A stretch of 64,000 nucleotides of DNA from the NCBI RefSeq assembly GCF_021729145.1, contig NZ_JAJSLW010000006.1, positions 1 to 64,000 of the forward strand, written 5' to 3'. A program made the translations under genes and the position numbers. This document shows positions 1 to 10,325 of this stretch, piece by piece (position 1 is the stretch's first letter; every line of letters begins with the position of its first letter). Under the pieces are notes generated by a model. That model was not told the DNA's origin, did not search any database, and worked only from the letters and a program-made list of their open reading frames with translations. This DNA is from Membranihabitans maritimus (GTDB taxonomy: Bacteria; Bacteroidota; Bacteroidia; Chitinophagales; Saprospiraceae).

Positions 1-21
1 TAACTTCACAACACTTCAATC

Positions 22-1266
22 TCAACTATCTATATTGTTAATCAACTTATATGTTAATTTCTTCTTCGTCCGTATGCTGACGACCGGGACAACCCAACTC
101 ACATCACCCACGTCAGTACTTCCTCCCATGGGGTGTTCAAGAGTTTCTTCCAAAGGAGTAATAACTGATTCCATGCCCAATTCTTCTTTTGCCGTAGCTT
201 TCTGAATCTTCTTTGCAAAATTTTGTTCTTCTTCGGTATAAATGATCGGCCCCAGAAACTCCAGGTTCTTTTGCATCGCTTCCGATCCTGTACGATTCAC
301 CAATATTTCATGAACACCGGATACCAACGAAATTTTATAATCCGTTTTGGTCATAATAGAAGCCCCGCGGGCCATTTCTTCCACGTGTTTCCATACTTCC
401 TCCATTCCGGCCCGGCGGGTGTCTCGTACCCGAGTCCAAATTCTTGCGTAATCGGGCACAACATTCACTACGTCTCCCGCCTGTTGCATGTGATAGTGAA
501 TCCGCACCGTAGGACGGATATGCTCTCTGAAGGTATTAATTCCAGCAGCATACAATTCCATTGCATCCGAAGCAGATCGCCCATTCCAGGGATCCCCTGA
601 GGCATGCGCCGCCTGACCGTAGAACTCAACAATAAAATCTACCAATGCCAGTCCTTTCTGTACAGCCACTTTCGTCTCTCCTGAAGGATGCCAATCAAGC
701 ACTACATCAACGTCTTCAAATGCTCCGGCTCGAATCATCCAAAGCTTACCAAAGTATTTTTCTTCAGCCGGGGTTCCATAAAACCGTATCGTTCCTTGTA
801 ATTCACCCCTTTCTAATAGCTTTTTCAATGCTACTGCAGCACCCAGGGATGCCGTCCCGAATAAATTATGTCCACACCCATGTCCAGGATTTCCCGTATT
901 CAATGGATCTTTATAAGGAACCGTCTTTTGAGATAAACCCGGAAGGGCATCAAATTCTCCTAAGATGCCGATTACAGGATGTCCCGAGCCATATTCTGCC
1001 GTAAATGCAGTAGGCATACCTCCTATATTTTCGGTAATTTTAAAACCATTTTTCCGGGCATAGTCAACAAGCGCTTCAGAGGACCGGATTTCTTGAAATG
1101 CTTCCTCCTCATACGACCAGATTTTATCACTTAATTCTCGTAGTTCCGGGAACTGATCATTAATGCCTTTAATTACAAATTGCTTTTTCTCATTTTCCGA
1201 TTCCTGAGCAACCATAAGGTTTCCTAAAAACACCAATAAACACAGAATATATATTTTCATCTTCAC
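22..1266 (-). CDS. M20-family amidohydrolase (AbgB-like), C-terminally truncated
   Basis: The product resembles the M20D amidohydrolases related to the p-aminobenzoyl-glutamate hydrolase subunit AbgB, which cleave amide bonds with two metal ions. A signal peptide covers about residues 1-20 (ends MVAQ), so it is probably exported. Visible motifs are GEFDALPG (103-110), the metal-binding GHGCGHN (128-134), the PAEE pair (166-169), DWHPS (191-195) and QAAHAS in the dimerisation domain. The family signature GGSTDVGDVSWVVP is present, but only about 20 further residues follow and they are Lys/Asn-rich and unlike the family. Family members normally continue for some 60-70 residues, including a PGHSW-like segment with a C-terminal His metal ligand. 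The protein is therefore probably inactive or a recent pseudogene. It is the last visible gene of the SusCD locus, 363 bp after the preceding gene. Confidence 0.8.
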   Translation of the reverse strand: MKMKIYILCLLVFLGNLMVAQESENEKKQFVIKGINDQFPELRELSDKIWSYEEEAFQEIRSSEALVDYARKNGFKITENIGGMPTAFTAEYGSGHPVIGILGEFDALPGLSQKTVPYKDPLNTGNPGHGCGHNLFGTASLGAAVALKKLLERGELQGTIRFYGTPAEEKYFGKLWMIRAGAFEDVDVVLDWHPSGETKVAVQKGLALVDFIVEFYGQAAHASGDPWNGRSASDAMELYAAGINTFREHIRPTVRIHYHMQQAGDVVNVVPDYARIWTRVRDTRRAGMEEVWKHVEEMARGASIMTKTDYKISLVSGVHEILVNRTGSEAMQKNLEFLGPIIYTEEEQNFAKKIQKATAKEELGMESVITPLEETLEHPMGGSTDVGDVSWVVPVVSIRTKKKLTYKLINNIDS

Positions 1267-1629
1267 AGTACTTTACCGTAAAATAATAATATTCCACTGC
1301 TTTTCAATTCATCCGTTTTCTTTTTTTTATACGTCTCCTACAAGAGTACAGTCGCCCATGAAAGATAGCTAAACTCGGTGCTGCGTCTTCAGGGCTTTAC
1401 GGTTTCACGAAACTCTGAGCCCTCACCGCACTATCCAGAGAATTTAAAAGCATTTTATTAAATCCTTAAAGTTTACCAATAGTACGACCTCACCAGAGTC
1501 ATTTACAAATGTCAAAAACATGCCTTTTACTCATGTAATCTCCAATACCACAAAAACTTATTTGAAATATAATTCCCTGATCGATTTATATCTTCCTTTT
1601 TCAACCTTAACAATCTTCTCGAAAAAAGA
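1267..1629. other. intergenic region with one hairpin, no gene seen
   Basis: This is the gap between two minus-strand genes. I see no convincing reading frame. An imperfect hairpin lies at 1391-1423: outer arms AGGGCT/AGCCCT and inner arms GTTTC/GAAAC, without a following T-run. Its role is unknown; it does not match a riboswitch I recognise. Confidence 0.4.
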
Positions 1630-2160
1630 TCATCTATTTTTCAATTCAAGAGATCGAACATCAAAATATCCACCTTTCTCAATTTCCGGGTCCGGTCGTA
1701 TTATAACACGATAAAGCCCTTCTTTCAGTCGCAGGGAGCCTATTGATTCTTTATCAAAGACTTCCCACGAGCCAGTATCCTTTACATTTCTTTGGATCAT
1801 TTTTTTCCCGATAATCAATTGATATGGATTACCTATCACGCCACCTTCTGCAGACCATTCCAGATAAATATCGTACTTCCCGGGCTTCTGAACCTCAATA
1901 ATCCACTCTATCCGGTCCGATTCATTGAACCATCCAAACGCTTTCCATTCTTCCATATACTGGATTTTCGGCCCTATACCCTTTCCTTTAATAGCAGATA
2001 ACCTAATGATTCCATTTACCGGTTCTATTAGCTCAAAACAATTAGGCAAAGTATCTGCATAATTCACATTTTCCATTGTAAAGTTTTCTCCAGCCATAAC
2101 CGGATTTACTAAGATAAAATAGATACATAAAGTAGAGGCCAGGTAAGTAATATATTTCAT
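1630..2160 (-). CDS. small secreted carbohydrate-binding-like protein
   Basis: The open frame extends to 2208, but the ATG at 2160 is preferred because it places a signal peptide (MKYITYLASTLCIYFILVNPVMAG) at the very N-terminus; that gives 176 residues. The mature part has the pattern of a beta-sandwich ligand-binding module: a Trp-rich stretch (WKAFGWF), then EWIIEVQKPGKYDIYLEWSA, a form typical of CBM- or DUF5077-like modules attached to secreted glycoside hydrolases and heme-binding dehydrogenases, and a final YRVIIRPDPE strand. No catalytic motif is visible. It lies between the cytochrome lipoprotein and the amidohydrolase on the same strand, so a role in binding or presenting a carbohydrate substrate is inferred from fold and context only. 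Confidence 0.55.
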   Translation of the reverse strand: MKYITYLASTLCIYFILVNPVMAGENFTMENVNYADTLPNCFELIEPVNGIIRLSAIKGKGIGPKIQYMEEWKAFGWFNESDRIEWIIEVQKPGKYDIYLEWSAEGGVIGNPYQLIIGKKMIQRNVKDTGSWEVFDKESIGSLRLKEGLYRVIIRPDPEIEKGGYFDVRSLELKNR

Positions 2161-2309
2161 TTGTTTAAAATTTAAATCCGTATAGACTGAAGGGTTCATA
2201 AAAACCAAATCTCAAGTAAAAAGTCACGTTATATTATACTTTTTATAATCTCAATGGGTAATTTTCATTTAAAAAATCCAAATACATTTTATTATTTCTT
2301 CGTAATGAA

Positions 2310-5300
2310 CTACTTCCCTTTCTCCATTTGAATCAATCGATCGATTCGGTAAGGGAGGGCCTCCAAAAAGGCCAACAAATCTGATAATTCATCTTTAGTT
2401 AATTGCTGGTCCAGTCCCGGAGGCATCATCGATACCGTGTGTTCTTCTACCGACTTTACATCACTTTGTGGTATGCGTACTTCTGAGCCGGGTCCCAATT
2501 TCAATTTAATCATTTCTCCAGTCTGTTCGGCAATAACTCCTGTGTATGTCTTTTCCCCCGTCTTCACTACATAACTGTCGTATTCCCGTGCAAAACTCGC
2601 ACTGGGATACACAATTGCTTCGAGAATATCATGCCCGGAACGAATCTCTCCAATATTAGACAAATCCGGTCCAAAATCCGATCCTTCTCCTCCTACTGCA
2701 TGACAGGTATAACAAATCCCCTTCCCGTAAAACAACTTTCTTCCTTCGCTTACGTCTCCTTTGCCCAGACTCTCTGCCAGGGTGTGCAATTTTGACAAAC
2801 GCTCAGACTGTCTTGCCTTGATCTTTTCCAGTAATGGAATAGCCCGGGTTCTCACCCTTTCCGGATATCCGGACAACACCTTTTCCAGGTCACTCAATGA
2901 TATATTGTCCAGACCTTCATTCACCCCTTCCAGGCCTTCGACCAAAGACATACCTACTTTTTCATCCGTATTTCCTTCAAATACGCTCAACAACTTCGGT
3001 AGTAACAATAAATCCGCTGACGGCAATTCATCATTAGCCAATTCCTGCAGTTCTTCACTGTTCAGATCAGATCTAGACATCAAATCCACTGCACTCTGAC
3101 GCAATGTTGATGAATGTTCACCTTCCAAAAATCCCTTCAAATATTTCCATTCTTCATTCAGAAGGGAGCCGGAAGTCATCAGGCGGGCACTTAATGCCTT
3201 CATGCGCAATTCGTCGCTATTTTGTATATCCGAGGCAATTTTCTCTAATTTACTTTCAAATCCTTTTAAACTTCTCGACTCAATCAGTCCTAATACCCCA
3301 AATGTCATTTCCTCTTCCCCCTTATCAAGAATGCTGTTCAGGGCTTTTTTCCAATCCATCGGAAATTCAGACACTTCCGCACTCCTCATAATCTCTAACA
3401 AAAAGTCCTGTTCAACAGTTGTCTCACTTTTCACCAATTCTTTAGCGATCAAAGACTGAACACCTTTATTTGAGGAAAAAGATAGTAACAAAGATCGCAA
3501 ATCCAATCCCGGTGCTTCATTCTTATCAGCATATACTTTCTTTAGATACCTTTCAATAATCCCTGCCCATTCTTCATGTCGCGAGGCTATCCAGATGCCC
3601 AATTCCCGATCCTCAGGATCCTTCCCGGATAAGAAAGGAATTATTTCCTCTTCCGTCAATTTATAGCCAGTCATCTGGTCCAACGCAATCAATGCACCTC
3701 TCCTTTTTGCACCAGATCCCGATGTCAATGCTTTTCTTAGCAGTTTCTCTGAGCCGATCCGATATAAAGCAAAACGAATTGCATGTTCAGTCATCCTGTC
3801 CATTGGTTGATCCAGCGCTTCCAATAAAGCAAACACCCCTTCTTCACTGCCTATTTGGCCCAGGGCTGTCGCAGCCTGTCGACGCAGAGGAAGATCCCCA
3901 TCTACGACCCATTTGCCCAATGTGCCAATGCTTTTCTCGTCTCCATACAGTCCCACACACCTTGCTGCAGCCACCCGTACGCTTTTCATTTCGCTATTCA
4001 ATGCTTCCCGAATCACCGAAAATGCCATTTCACCTCCGATTCTATACAACCCAAAGATGATCGAAGTTTGCAACGCTTCTTCACTACCCTCCAGCTTCGA
4101 TTCCAACAGAGAAACCGATGACGCACCTCTTCGGACCAACTCATTCATGGCTCGTTCGGCTACTTTATAACGGTTATCGGATAGTAAGGTCCCTAATTCC
4201 TCCGAATCCGATTCTGCAAAATGAATCGCATCACCCCACAACTCCTTACGATTGACTTTTTTTGATCCTTCTTTACGAATTCTATATATTCCTCCTTTTA
4301 CCTCCGGTTTTGCCACCCGCGACAGCGGACATCCCTCTATGAACCATCCTCCTGTCACCACCACCAACAGGCTACCGTCCGCATCTTCCAATACATCCGT
4401 AGGATGAATATCCTTTGCCGTGGATGTTATAAACGGTTCATCACTATTGGTCTTATATGTAGCCCCTTCCGGAGTCAACTGATACCTCATAATCCGGCCT
4501 GTATTGAATTCGGCCGAAAACAGGTTCCCCGCATATTCATCGCCCCATTCTCCACTCTCATAACGCATCAACCCGGAAGGAGCCACACGGGCCATTTTCG
4601 TCATCACCGGCATCAAGGGTCCCGTCCTCGGTAATCCGTCCTCATCTATGCTCGGATGATATTTCGGATATACCCCTCCCTCGACCCAGTGCATCAACGC
4701 ATCCCGCTGACCATCCTGCGGATCTGTAAAGTACGTCATCGTCCCGATACTCTCTCCCGTGGGCATAAATATCAATTCGATTGAATTGTCAAAGCCACCT
4801 CCGCTCATCCATTCCAACTTGCTGCCATCTGGTTTACAACGCCAGATACGGGTTCCCGATCCCGACAGCCTCTCGCCTTCCTGCGTCGTAATATCAAAAC
4901 CCCGCCGGGCATCCGCCAGATACAACCAACCGTCCCGCCCCATAAAAGGACCACTCAATATTGCTCCGTTCTGGTTCAGTTTCCATCCAGTAAGCAATAC
5001 TTCCCGTTGATCGGCCACACCGTCTCCGTCCGTATCCGTCAATTTCAACAAATCCGGAGATGCAGCTACATACAGACTCCCGTCATGATAGGTACCACCC
5101 ATTGGGAATGGCAATTGATCGGCATAGATTACACTCTCGTCAAAAACACCGTCTCCGTCTTTATCATACAATCGCCTTATCTGATAGGAAGGTTCTGCCA
5201 ACATCACCTCTGTCCCCATATCATTTGTCTCCGTTGATTCAAAAAGGAACAAATTTCCCTCTTCATCATAACTTCCAAAAAAAGGATACGAAATCAAATC

Positions 5301-5450
5301 TCCCGACACCGCTTCCTCAATCTCAAATCCTTCCGGGACTTCCAGACCGCCGATCTCCCGAACTCCTCCTTCCTCGCTATGGCAACTCCATAAGGTTATA
5401 CTCAACAACAAAAAATAAACAATCGCAGATAAAAAATTAAGTTTCGACAT
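2310..5450 (-). CDS. PVC-type heme-binding lipoprotein: beta-propeller, HEAT repeats, cytochrome c
   Basis: A 1046-residue lipoprotein with signal sequence and lipobox (LWSC, Cys about 23). Residues 30-400 look like the sugar-dehydrogenase-type beta-propeller of the membrane-bound dehydrogenase family, with Asp-rich blades such as DGDGVFDE and DTDGDGVADQ. Residues 430-870 are helical with HEAT-like units (RVAAARCVG, LRRQAATALGQIG). A C-terminal cytochrome c module carries CYTCH at 913-917 and a later MMPPGL segment containing a candidate axial Met. Such proteins are common in Planctomycetes and marine Bacteroidota, where they are thought to oxidise sugars or alcohols and pass electrons to periplasmic carriers; the substrate is unknown. 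It starts 59 bp after susD and is probably in its transcript. Confidence 0.88.
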   Translation of the reverse strand: MSKLNFLSAIVYFLLLSITLWSCHSEEGGVREIGGLEVPEGFEIEEAVSGDLISYPFFGSYDEEGNLFLFESTETNDMGTEVMLAEPSYQIRRLYDKDGDGVFDESVIYADQLPFPMGGTYHDGSLYVAASPDLLKLTDTDGDGVADQREVLLTGWKLNQNGAILSGPFMGRDGWLYLADARRGFDITTQEGERLSGSGTRIWRCKPDGSKLEWMSGGGFDNSIELIFMPTGESIGTMTYFTDPQDGQRDALMHWVEGGVYPKYHPSIDEDGLPRTGPLMPVMTKMARVAPSGLMRYESGEWGDEYAGNLFSAEFNTGRIMRYQLTPEGATYKTNSDEPFITSTAKDIHPTDVLEDADGSLLVVVTGGWFIEGCPLSRVAKPEVKGGIYRIRKEGSKKVNRKELWGDAIHFAESDSEELGTLLSDNRYKVAERAMNELVRRGASSVSLLESKLEGSEEALQTSIIFGLYRIGGEMAFSVIREALNSEMKSVRVAAARCVGLYGDEKSIGTLGKWVVDGDLPLRRQAATALGQIGSEEGVFALLEALDQPMDRMTEHAIRFALYRIGSEKLLRKALTSGSGAKRRGALIALDQMTGYKLTEEEIIPFLSGKDPEDRELGIWIASRHEEWAGIIERYLKKVYADKNEAPGLDLRSLLLSFSSNKGVQSLIAKELVKSETTVEQDFLLEIMRSAEVSEFPMDWKKALNSILDKGEEEMTFGVLGLIESRSLKGFESKLEKIASDIQNSDELRMKALSARLMTSGSLLNEEWKYLKGFLEGEHSSTLRQSAVDLMSRSDLNSEELQELANDELPSADLLLLPKLLSVFEGNTDEKVGMSLVEGLEGVNEGLDNISLSDLEKVLSGYPERVRTRAIPLLEKIKARQSERLSKLHTLAESLGKGDVSEGRKLFYGKGICYTCHAVGGEGSDFGPDLSNIGEIRSGHDILEAIVYPSASFAREYDSYVVKTGEKTYTGVIAEQTGEMIKLKLGPGSEVRIPQSDVKSVEEHTVSMMPPGLDQQLTKDELSDLLAFLEALPYRIDRLIQMEKGK

Positions 5451-5509
5451 TCTCCTGTTTTATTGAACTTTGAAATGATTAATTACACATTCTATATCCG
5501 GTGTGGTTT

Positions 5510-6970
5510 TTACGGATTTTGAACCAAATTGGAATTTACATTAATTTCTCTTTCCGGAATATAAAAAATTACCCTGTCATCCGAAGGTTCCACTGTGAAA
5601 TGAAAATTATCCTCTCCGTGTAATCCCGGAGAAGCCAGGACCAAAGGCCTACTGTTCCTGTACAAATCATGAGGTCTGTGGCCTTCGTAAGCCAATTCCA
5701 GTCTCCTTTCCTCCAGGACAACATCCAATACTGTCTCATTCCATCTTAAATTATCCAAAGTATATAATCCCGTATCCGGTATATCAGCCCTTTTTCTAAT
5801 CAGATTTATATCATCCAGTGCCAACTGGTCTTCTCCCATTTTGGCATTGGCCTCAGCCCTGTTCAAATACATCTCGGCGAGTCTCAGGTAAATAGGGGAG
5901 CTTAAGTTGGCTACCCCCTCCTGCCAGTTAAATTTATTAATAAAATATCTCGGTGACGTTCCCCGGTATTGTAATTCCCCGTCGACATAATGAGGGGTAA
6001 TAAAATGTAACCGCGCATCGGTTGGAAATTTATTCAGCAAATCAAAAAGTTGCTGAGGAGCGTAATATTCCCCCCACCCGGTGGATAAAGTTTCAGGATC
6101 ATTATAATACAATGACCCTACGGCATTTTTGTCCTTGTTATCAGCTAAAGTATGCCTAAAACAAAATATGGTCTCGGGATTACTCTCCGGCACTAATGTC
6201 GGAGATTTAATGTAAACATCTGTACCGGCCAGAGTATATCGTCCGGAATTAATAACCTCATTGGCATATTTTATCGAATTCTCATTATCTTCCATGTAAA
6301 GATAAACCCTGGAGAGAAGAGCCTTTGCCACTTCCTTTGAAGCGAAATTTGAATTCTTCGTTTCAGTCATCAATTCAGCAGCCTTTAATAAATCCGATAT
6401 CACGAAGTCATAAACTTCCTTCACGGTATTCCTTACCGGTAATTCCATATCGGAATTTTCTGTCACAATGGGCACTCCCAGACTGCCTCCTCCGTTCTGA
6501 GGGTAAGGGCGTCCAAACAATCTGACAAGGTTGAAATGGGCAAATGCTCTTAAAAAATAATTCTCTCCTTTGAGCTGATCCAGGCTTGGAGATTGGCCTT
6601 CTTCGATCTTCCCAAGAATTTGATTGGCCCCGTAAATAAGTTTGTACGATTGCGCCCAAAAATCTCTTGTAGGATACATATTGGGAATATGTTTGTAAGA
6701 AGCAGCCAGAGATGCCTGATCTCCATCTGCACCACTTTGTATCACATTATCGCCCGGCCATTCATTCAATGTCATGAAATGCCGGGTATATGCTTCCGCT
6801 ACGATTGCCGCGTAATTACCATATGTTGCGATTTGAATATCATCTTCCGATTTAAATGCCAGGTCCGATGATTTACTGTCGTAAGGCTCAAGATCCAAAT
6901 CACAACCAAGGAACAAATGACTGTTGAATAATATTAAAATATATATTAAAAATTTATTAATCGTTTTCAT
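5510..6970 (-). CDS. SusD/RagB-type outer-membrane glycan-binding lipoprotein
   Basis: A 486-residue lipoprotein (lipobox LFLGC, Cys 23) of the SusD/RagB family, the surface lid that hands substrate to a SusC porin. Supporting features are the N-terminal TPR-like helices (LKGENYFLRAFAHFNLVRLFGRPYP), typical of the family, and the C-terminal LRLAEMYLNRAEANAKMG followed by INLIRKRAD and ERRLELAYEGHRPHDLYR. The length is usual for the family. It follows susC after 13 bp, so the two are almost certainly co-transcribed. The binding specificity cannot be read from the sequence. Confidence 0.96.
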   Translation of the reverse strand: MKTINKFLIYILILFNSHLFLGCDLDLEPYDSKSSDLAFKSEDDIQIATYGNYAAIVAEAYTRHFMTLNEWPGDNVIQSGADGDQASLAASYKHIPNMYPTRDFWAQSYKLIYGANQILGKIEEGQSPSLDQLKGENYFLRAFAHFNLVRLFGRPYPQNGGGSLGVPIVTENSDMELPVRNTVKEVYDFVISDLLKAAELMTETKNSNFASKEVAKALLSRVYLYMEDNENSIKYANEVINSGRYTLAGTDVYIKSPTLVPESNPETIFCFRHTLADNKDKNAVGSLYYNDPETLSTGWGEYYAPQQLFDLLNKFPTDARLHFITPHYVDGELQYRGTSPRYFINKFNWQEGVANLSSPIYLRLAEMYLNRAEANAKMGEDQLALDDINLIRKRADIPDTGLYTLDNLRWNETVLDVVLEERRLELAYEGHRPHDLYRNSRPLVLASPGLHGEDNFHFTVEPSDDRVIFYIPEREINVNSNLVQNP

Positions 6971-6983
6971 ATCCTCTTACAAT

Positions 6984-9900
6984 TTATAATGTGATATTAA
7001 TTCCAAAAAGTATTTTTTTACTGATTGGGTATTTAAGGCTGGAACTGCTTCCTCCCGCACCCAGTGCTACTTCAGGATCCATACCTGAAAAATCTGTGAG
7101 GGTGACCAAATTATCTCCACTGACAAAGAAATTCAAATCGGCCAGGCCCGCTCTCCGTGTGATTTCCTGCGGCAAACGATATGTAAGCGTTATGTTCCTT
7201 AATCTGATATAACTTCCGTCTTCCAAATAGCGCGATGAAGTTTGATTGGAGTTTTTATTTCCTCCAAAAACAGGTTTGGGATGAGTGGCATTATCTCCGG
7301 CTTGTTCCCATCGAGACCATCCGTCAGCCAGGACCATATTATTAAAAGTATAATACGCACCGTCCGAATCAAATAATGCTCTTGAAGAATGATAGACGAG
7401 ATTACCGTAAGTAAAATTAAAAAAACCTGAAAGAGATACATTTTTATACGTAAAAGTATTTATAATTCCCCCTGTGAAATCGGGATTAGCATCTCCGGCT
7501 TTTTGCAAAGTCCCTTCACTATACACATTTGTTGTAGAAGTACTTCCGTTCTCATTCACTACTTCCCACAAAGGATCTCCGTTTTGGGGATCCACCCCGG
7601 CCCATTTTCGCATGTACCAGGTATACAATTCTTCTCCTTCTTCCACTATCTGATTTCCTTGGATAATATTGTTGTCTTCGTTAAGTTCCAATACTTCACT
7701 CTTATTGAAAGCAATATTAAAATTAGTAGTCCATTTAATTTCCCGATCAATATTCTTGCTCAGGATATTAAGTTCTATACCCTTGTTAAGAATTGATCCT
7801 ATATTCCGTGTTACCGAACTAAACCCACTGGTAAACGGTAATTCCACATTCAACAATAGTCCATCCGATTCTTTACGGTAAAAATCCAAATTGACGGATA
7901 TACGCTTGATAATATCCATATCCACACCCACGTTAAATGTCTTGACTTTTTCCCAGGTCAGATCCTGATTAGGGATTTGCGAAGGGATCGAGCCCGAATT
8001 ACCGGCATACTGCGTAGAATAACTGTAAAGGCCCAAAGACTGATAGTTACCTATATTTGCATTTCCTGTTATGCCATAACTAACTCTCAATTTGAGAAAA
8101 TCAAACAAAGATTGATTACTCATAAATGACTCATTGGAAAGGATCCAGGATGTACCCAAAGTAAAGAAATTGGCCGATCTGTTATTGCTTCCAAAACGCG
8201 AGGAGGATTCATTAATAAAAGCACCTACTAAAAAATACTTACTACTAAAGCTATAATCCACCTGTGTCAAGGCTTTCCTAAAGGCATTTTCATATACATT
8301 CCCTCCTGAATTCAGTACCGTGGAAGCCGCATCCAGAACGTGAAGACCCGGTGCCAGTCCATCGACCTGAATCGAACCGTTCTCCGAATAGTTCTTCTCC
8401 CCTTCCAGTACTCCGAGAACCGTAAAATCATTTTGCCCGACGGATCGGAAATACCGCAGCCGGTTGGATGTGATAAGTCCCCTGCTAAAACCTGATTCTT
8501 CTCTCAACCTTCCATTTCCTTTACCTGCTTTTGAACGAATGTCTTCGTATATCTGCGTTGATAAATCGGAAAATGACACCCGATTGTAACTGGAAAATTC
8601 CAAATTTTGCAGTATGCTATATCTGTAATTCAGATCCCCGTTTAAGTTCAGCCCATTCGAAGAGTTGAAATTATATTGCCATCCATGTAAAAAATTCTCC
8701 TGTTCACGTCCAAACCAATTACCTTCTGTTCCTCTCCTCAATTGACCATCCTCACTATAGGGATTATCCCACGGAATATTTAAATAAGCACCGTACAATG
8801 CTCCGTTCAACCCGGAAGGTTCTCTCTCCTGTTCTATATATGCTGCATTGATTCTCAGGTCAAGCGACATCTTTTCATTCATTTGATGGGTAATATTCGA
8901 TCTCAAATTGTATTTATCATTGAAGTTCTTTTGCAATGTCCCTTCTTCACTGTAAAAATTACCCGATACATAAAATTGTGTTTTTTCCGAACCACCCGAA
9001 ACTGTAGCAACATAATTTTGCGTCAACCCCTTTCTAAAAGCCAGATCCAACCAATCCGTATGCTGAGACAAAACCGAGGATGGGATTTCTTCAGCAAATC
9101 GATCCGCCGGATAAAAACTTTGTTCATAAGCATACAATTGGGCTGTATTCATCACTTCAAAATTCCCACCGGTCGCATGATTAAACCCTACACTTGAATT
9201 CACACGAATAGTTGTTTTACCCGCCTGACCACTTTTTGTTGTAATTATGATAACCCCGTTGGCAGCCCTTGAACCATACAAACCCGTCGCAGCCGCATCT
9301 TTTAGTACCGTAACCGATTCTACATCGCTGGGGTTCACACTCCCCCCTATGATCCCATCCACGACTATTAAAGGATTGGAATTAGCAGAAATCGAACTGG
9401 ACCCTCTTATATTAATACTCGAAGTCGCCGTTGGGTCACCTGATCCATTGGAAACTACCAATCCGGGCGCCTTACCCTGAAGCATACTTGAAACACTGTT
9501 GCTCGTAACATCCATAAGATCCTTATTGGAAATTACATTTACGGCACTAGATAGTTCAGATTGTTTTTTGGCACTGTATCCTACTACAACCAGTTCATCC
9601 AGGGTTTCAACATCACTTTGCAAGAACACTGTTATAAATTTTTGTCCACCAACAGGCACTTCAAGAGTACGGTATCCGATATACGATACCACTAAAATGG
9701 CATCGTCCTCTACATCCACCATACCGAATCTCCCCTCAAAATCGGTAGCAGATCCCTTATTCGTTCCTTTTACACGAATATTTACCCCGATCAGGGGTTC
9801 TCCAGATACGTCTTTGATAATACCTGATAAGGTATCCGGTACTATTTTCGCAAAACGTTGAAATCGATCCCCTCTATTCAGAAAATCAATCTTTTTCTCC

Positions 9901-10274
9901 CGGTGCACTCTTTTTTTTGCCACCAGGAAAATCTGCCGGTCTATTATTTCGTATCCAGTGTGTGTATCCGCAAAGACCTGGTTTAAAATTTCATCGATAA
10001 ACTCATTTTCAACACGGACAGAAACCGTCCGGGTCAAATCCACATCCTTAATTTTATATACAAACCTGAATTCGGAATGGCTTTCAATCTGCTCCAGTAA
10101 TCTTTCAACTGTAGCATCATTCAGGTTCAATGATATCTTCATTTTTTGAGAATATCCCGTATTCGCCTGTATTACGAAAAATGTAGAAAAGAAAGCCAGA
10201 ATACTAAGCTTCATCTTTAAACTAATTTTTTTATTAAGATGCCCGCTTCTTAATTTGTAAAGAAGTTTTTCCAT
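6984..10274 (-). CDS. SusC/RagA-type TonB-dependent transporter with STN domain
   Basis: A 1096-residue outer-membrane transporter. After a long positively charged N-terminus and a signal sequence ending near residue 42 comes an STN domain (about 45-118), the module that contacts an anti-sigma factor in TonB-dependent signalling. A carboxypeptidase-regulatory-like domain follows (about 148-222, PLIGVNIRVKGTNKGSATDF). Next is the plug with SusC signatures (SSINIRGSSSISANSNPLIV, ESVTVLKDAAATGLYGSRAANG), and then a 22-strand-type barrel to the end. The STN domain together with the upstream sigma/FecR genes indicates trans-envelope induction by substrate. The TonB-ExbBD energy source is not encoded here. 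Confidence 0.97.
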   Translation of the reverse strand: MEKLLYKLRSGHLNKKISLKMKLSILAFFSTFFVIQANTGYSQKMKISLNLNDATVERLLEQIESHSEFRFVYKIKDVDLTRTVSVRVENEFIDEILNQVFADTHTGYEIIDRQIFLVAKKRVHREKKIDFLNRGDRFQRFAKIVPDTLSGIIKDVSGEPLIGVNIRVKGTNKGSATDFEGRFGMVDVEDDAILVVSYIGYRTLEVPVGGQKFITVFLQSDVETLDELVVVGYSAKKQSELSSAVNVISNKDLMDVTSNSVSSMLQGKAPGLVVSNGSGDPTATSSINIRGSSSISANSNPLIVVDGIIGGSVNPSDVESVTVLKDAAATGLYGSRAANGVIIITTKSGQAGKTTIRVNSSVGFNHATGGNFEVMNTAQLYAYEQSFYPADRFAEEIPSSVLSQHTDWLDLAFRKGLTQNYVATVSGGSEKTQFYVSGNFYSEEGTLQKNFNDKYNLRSNITHQMNEKMSLDLRINAAYIEQEREPSGLNGALYGAYLNIPWDNPYSEDGQLRRGTEGNWFGREQENFLHGWQYNFNSSNGLNLNGDLNYRYSILQNLEFSSYNRVSFSDLSTQIYEDIRSKAGKGNGRLREESGFSRGLITSNRLRYFRSVGQNDFTVLGVLEGEKNYSENGSIQVDGLAPGLHVLDAASTVLNSGGNVYENAFRKALTQVDYSFSSKYFLVGAFINESSSRFGSNNRSANFFTLGTSWILSNESFMSNQSLFDFLKLRVSYGITGNANIGNYQSLGLYSYSTQYAGNSGSIPSQIPNQDLTWEKVKTFNVGVDMDIIKRISVNLDFYRKESDGLLLNVELPFTSGFSSVTRNIGSILNKGIELNILSKNIDREIKWTTNFNIAFNKSEVLELNEDNNIIQGNQIVEEGEELYTWYMRKWAGVDPQNGDPLWEVVNENGSTSTTNVYSEGTLQKAGDANPDFTGGIINTFTYKNVSLSGFFNFTYGNLVYHSSRALFDSDGAYYTFNNMVLADGWSRWEQAGDNATHPKPVFGGNKNSNQTSSRYLEDGSYIRLRNITLTYRLPQEITRRAGLADLNFFVSGDNLVTLTDFSGMDPEVALGAGGSSSSLKYPISKKILFGINITL

Positions 10275-10325
10275 ATCTTTAAAGTGGTTAAGATGGTTAA
10301 ATAATTGGTTTAATCATTGTTTTCT

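Noticed and set aside
1391-1423. Hairpin as a possible riboswitch
   Set aside because: Stem only, no recognisable conserved core, and the downstream gene is a degenerate amidohydrolase.
9247-9861. Plus-strand open frames opposite susC
   Set aside because: They lie entirely antisense to a strongly supported susC frame and have no family resemblance.
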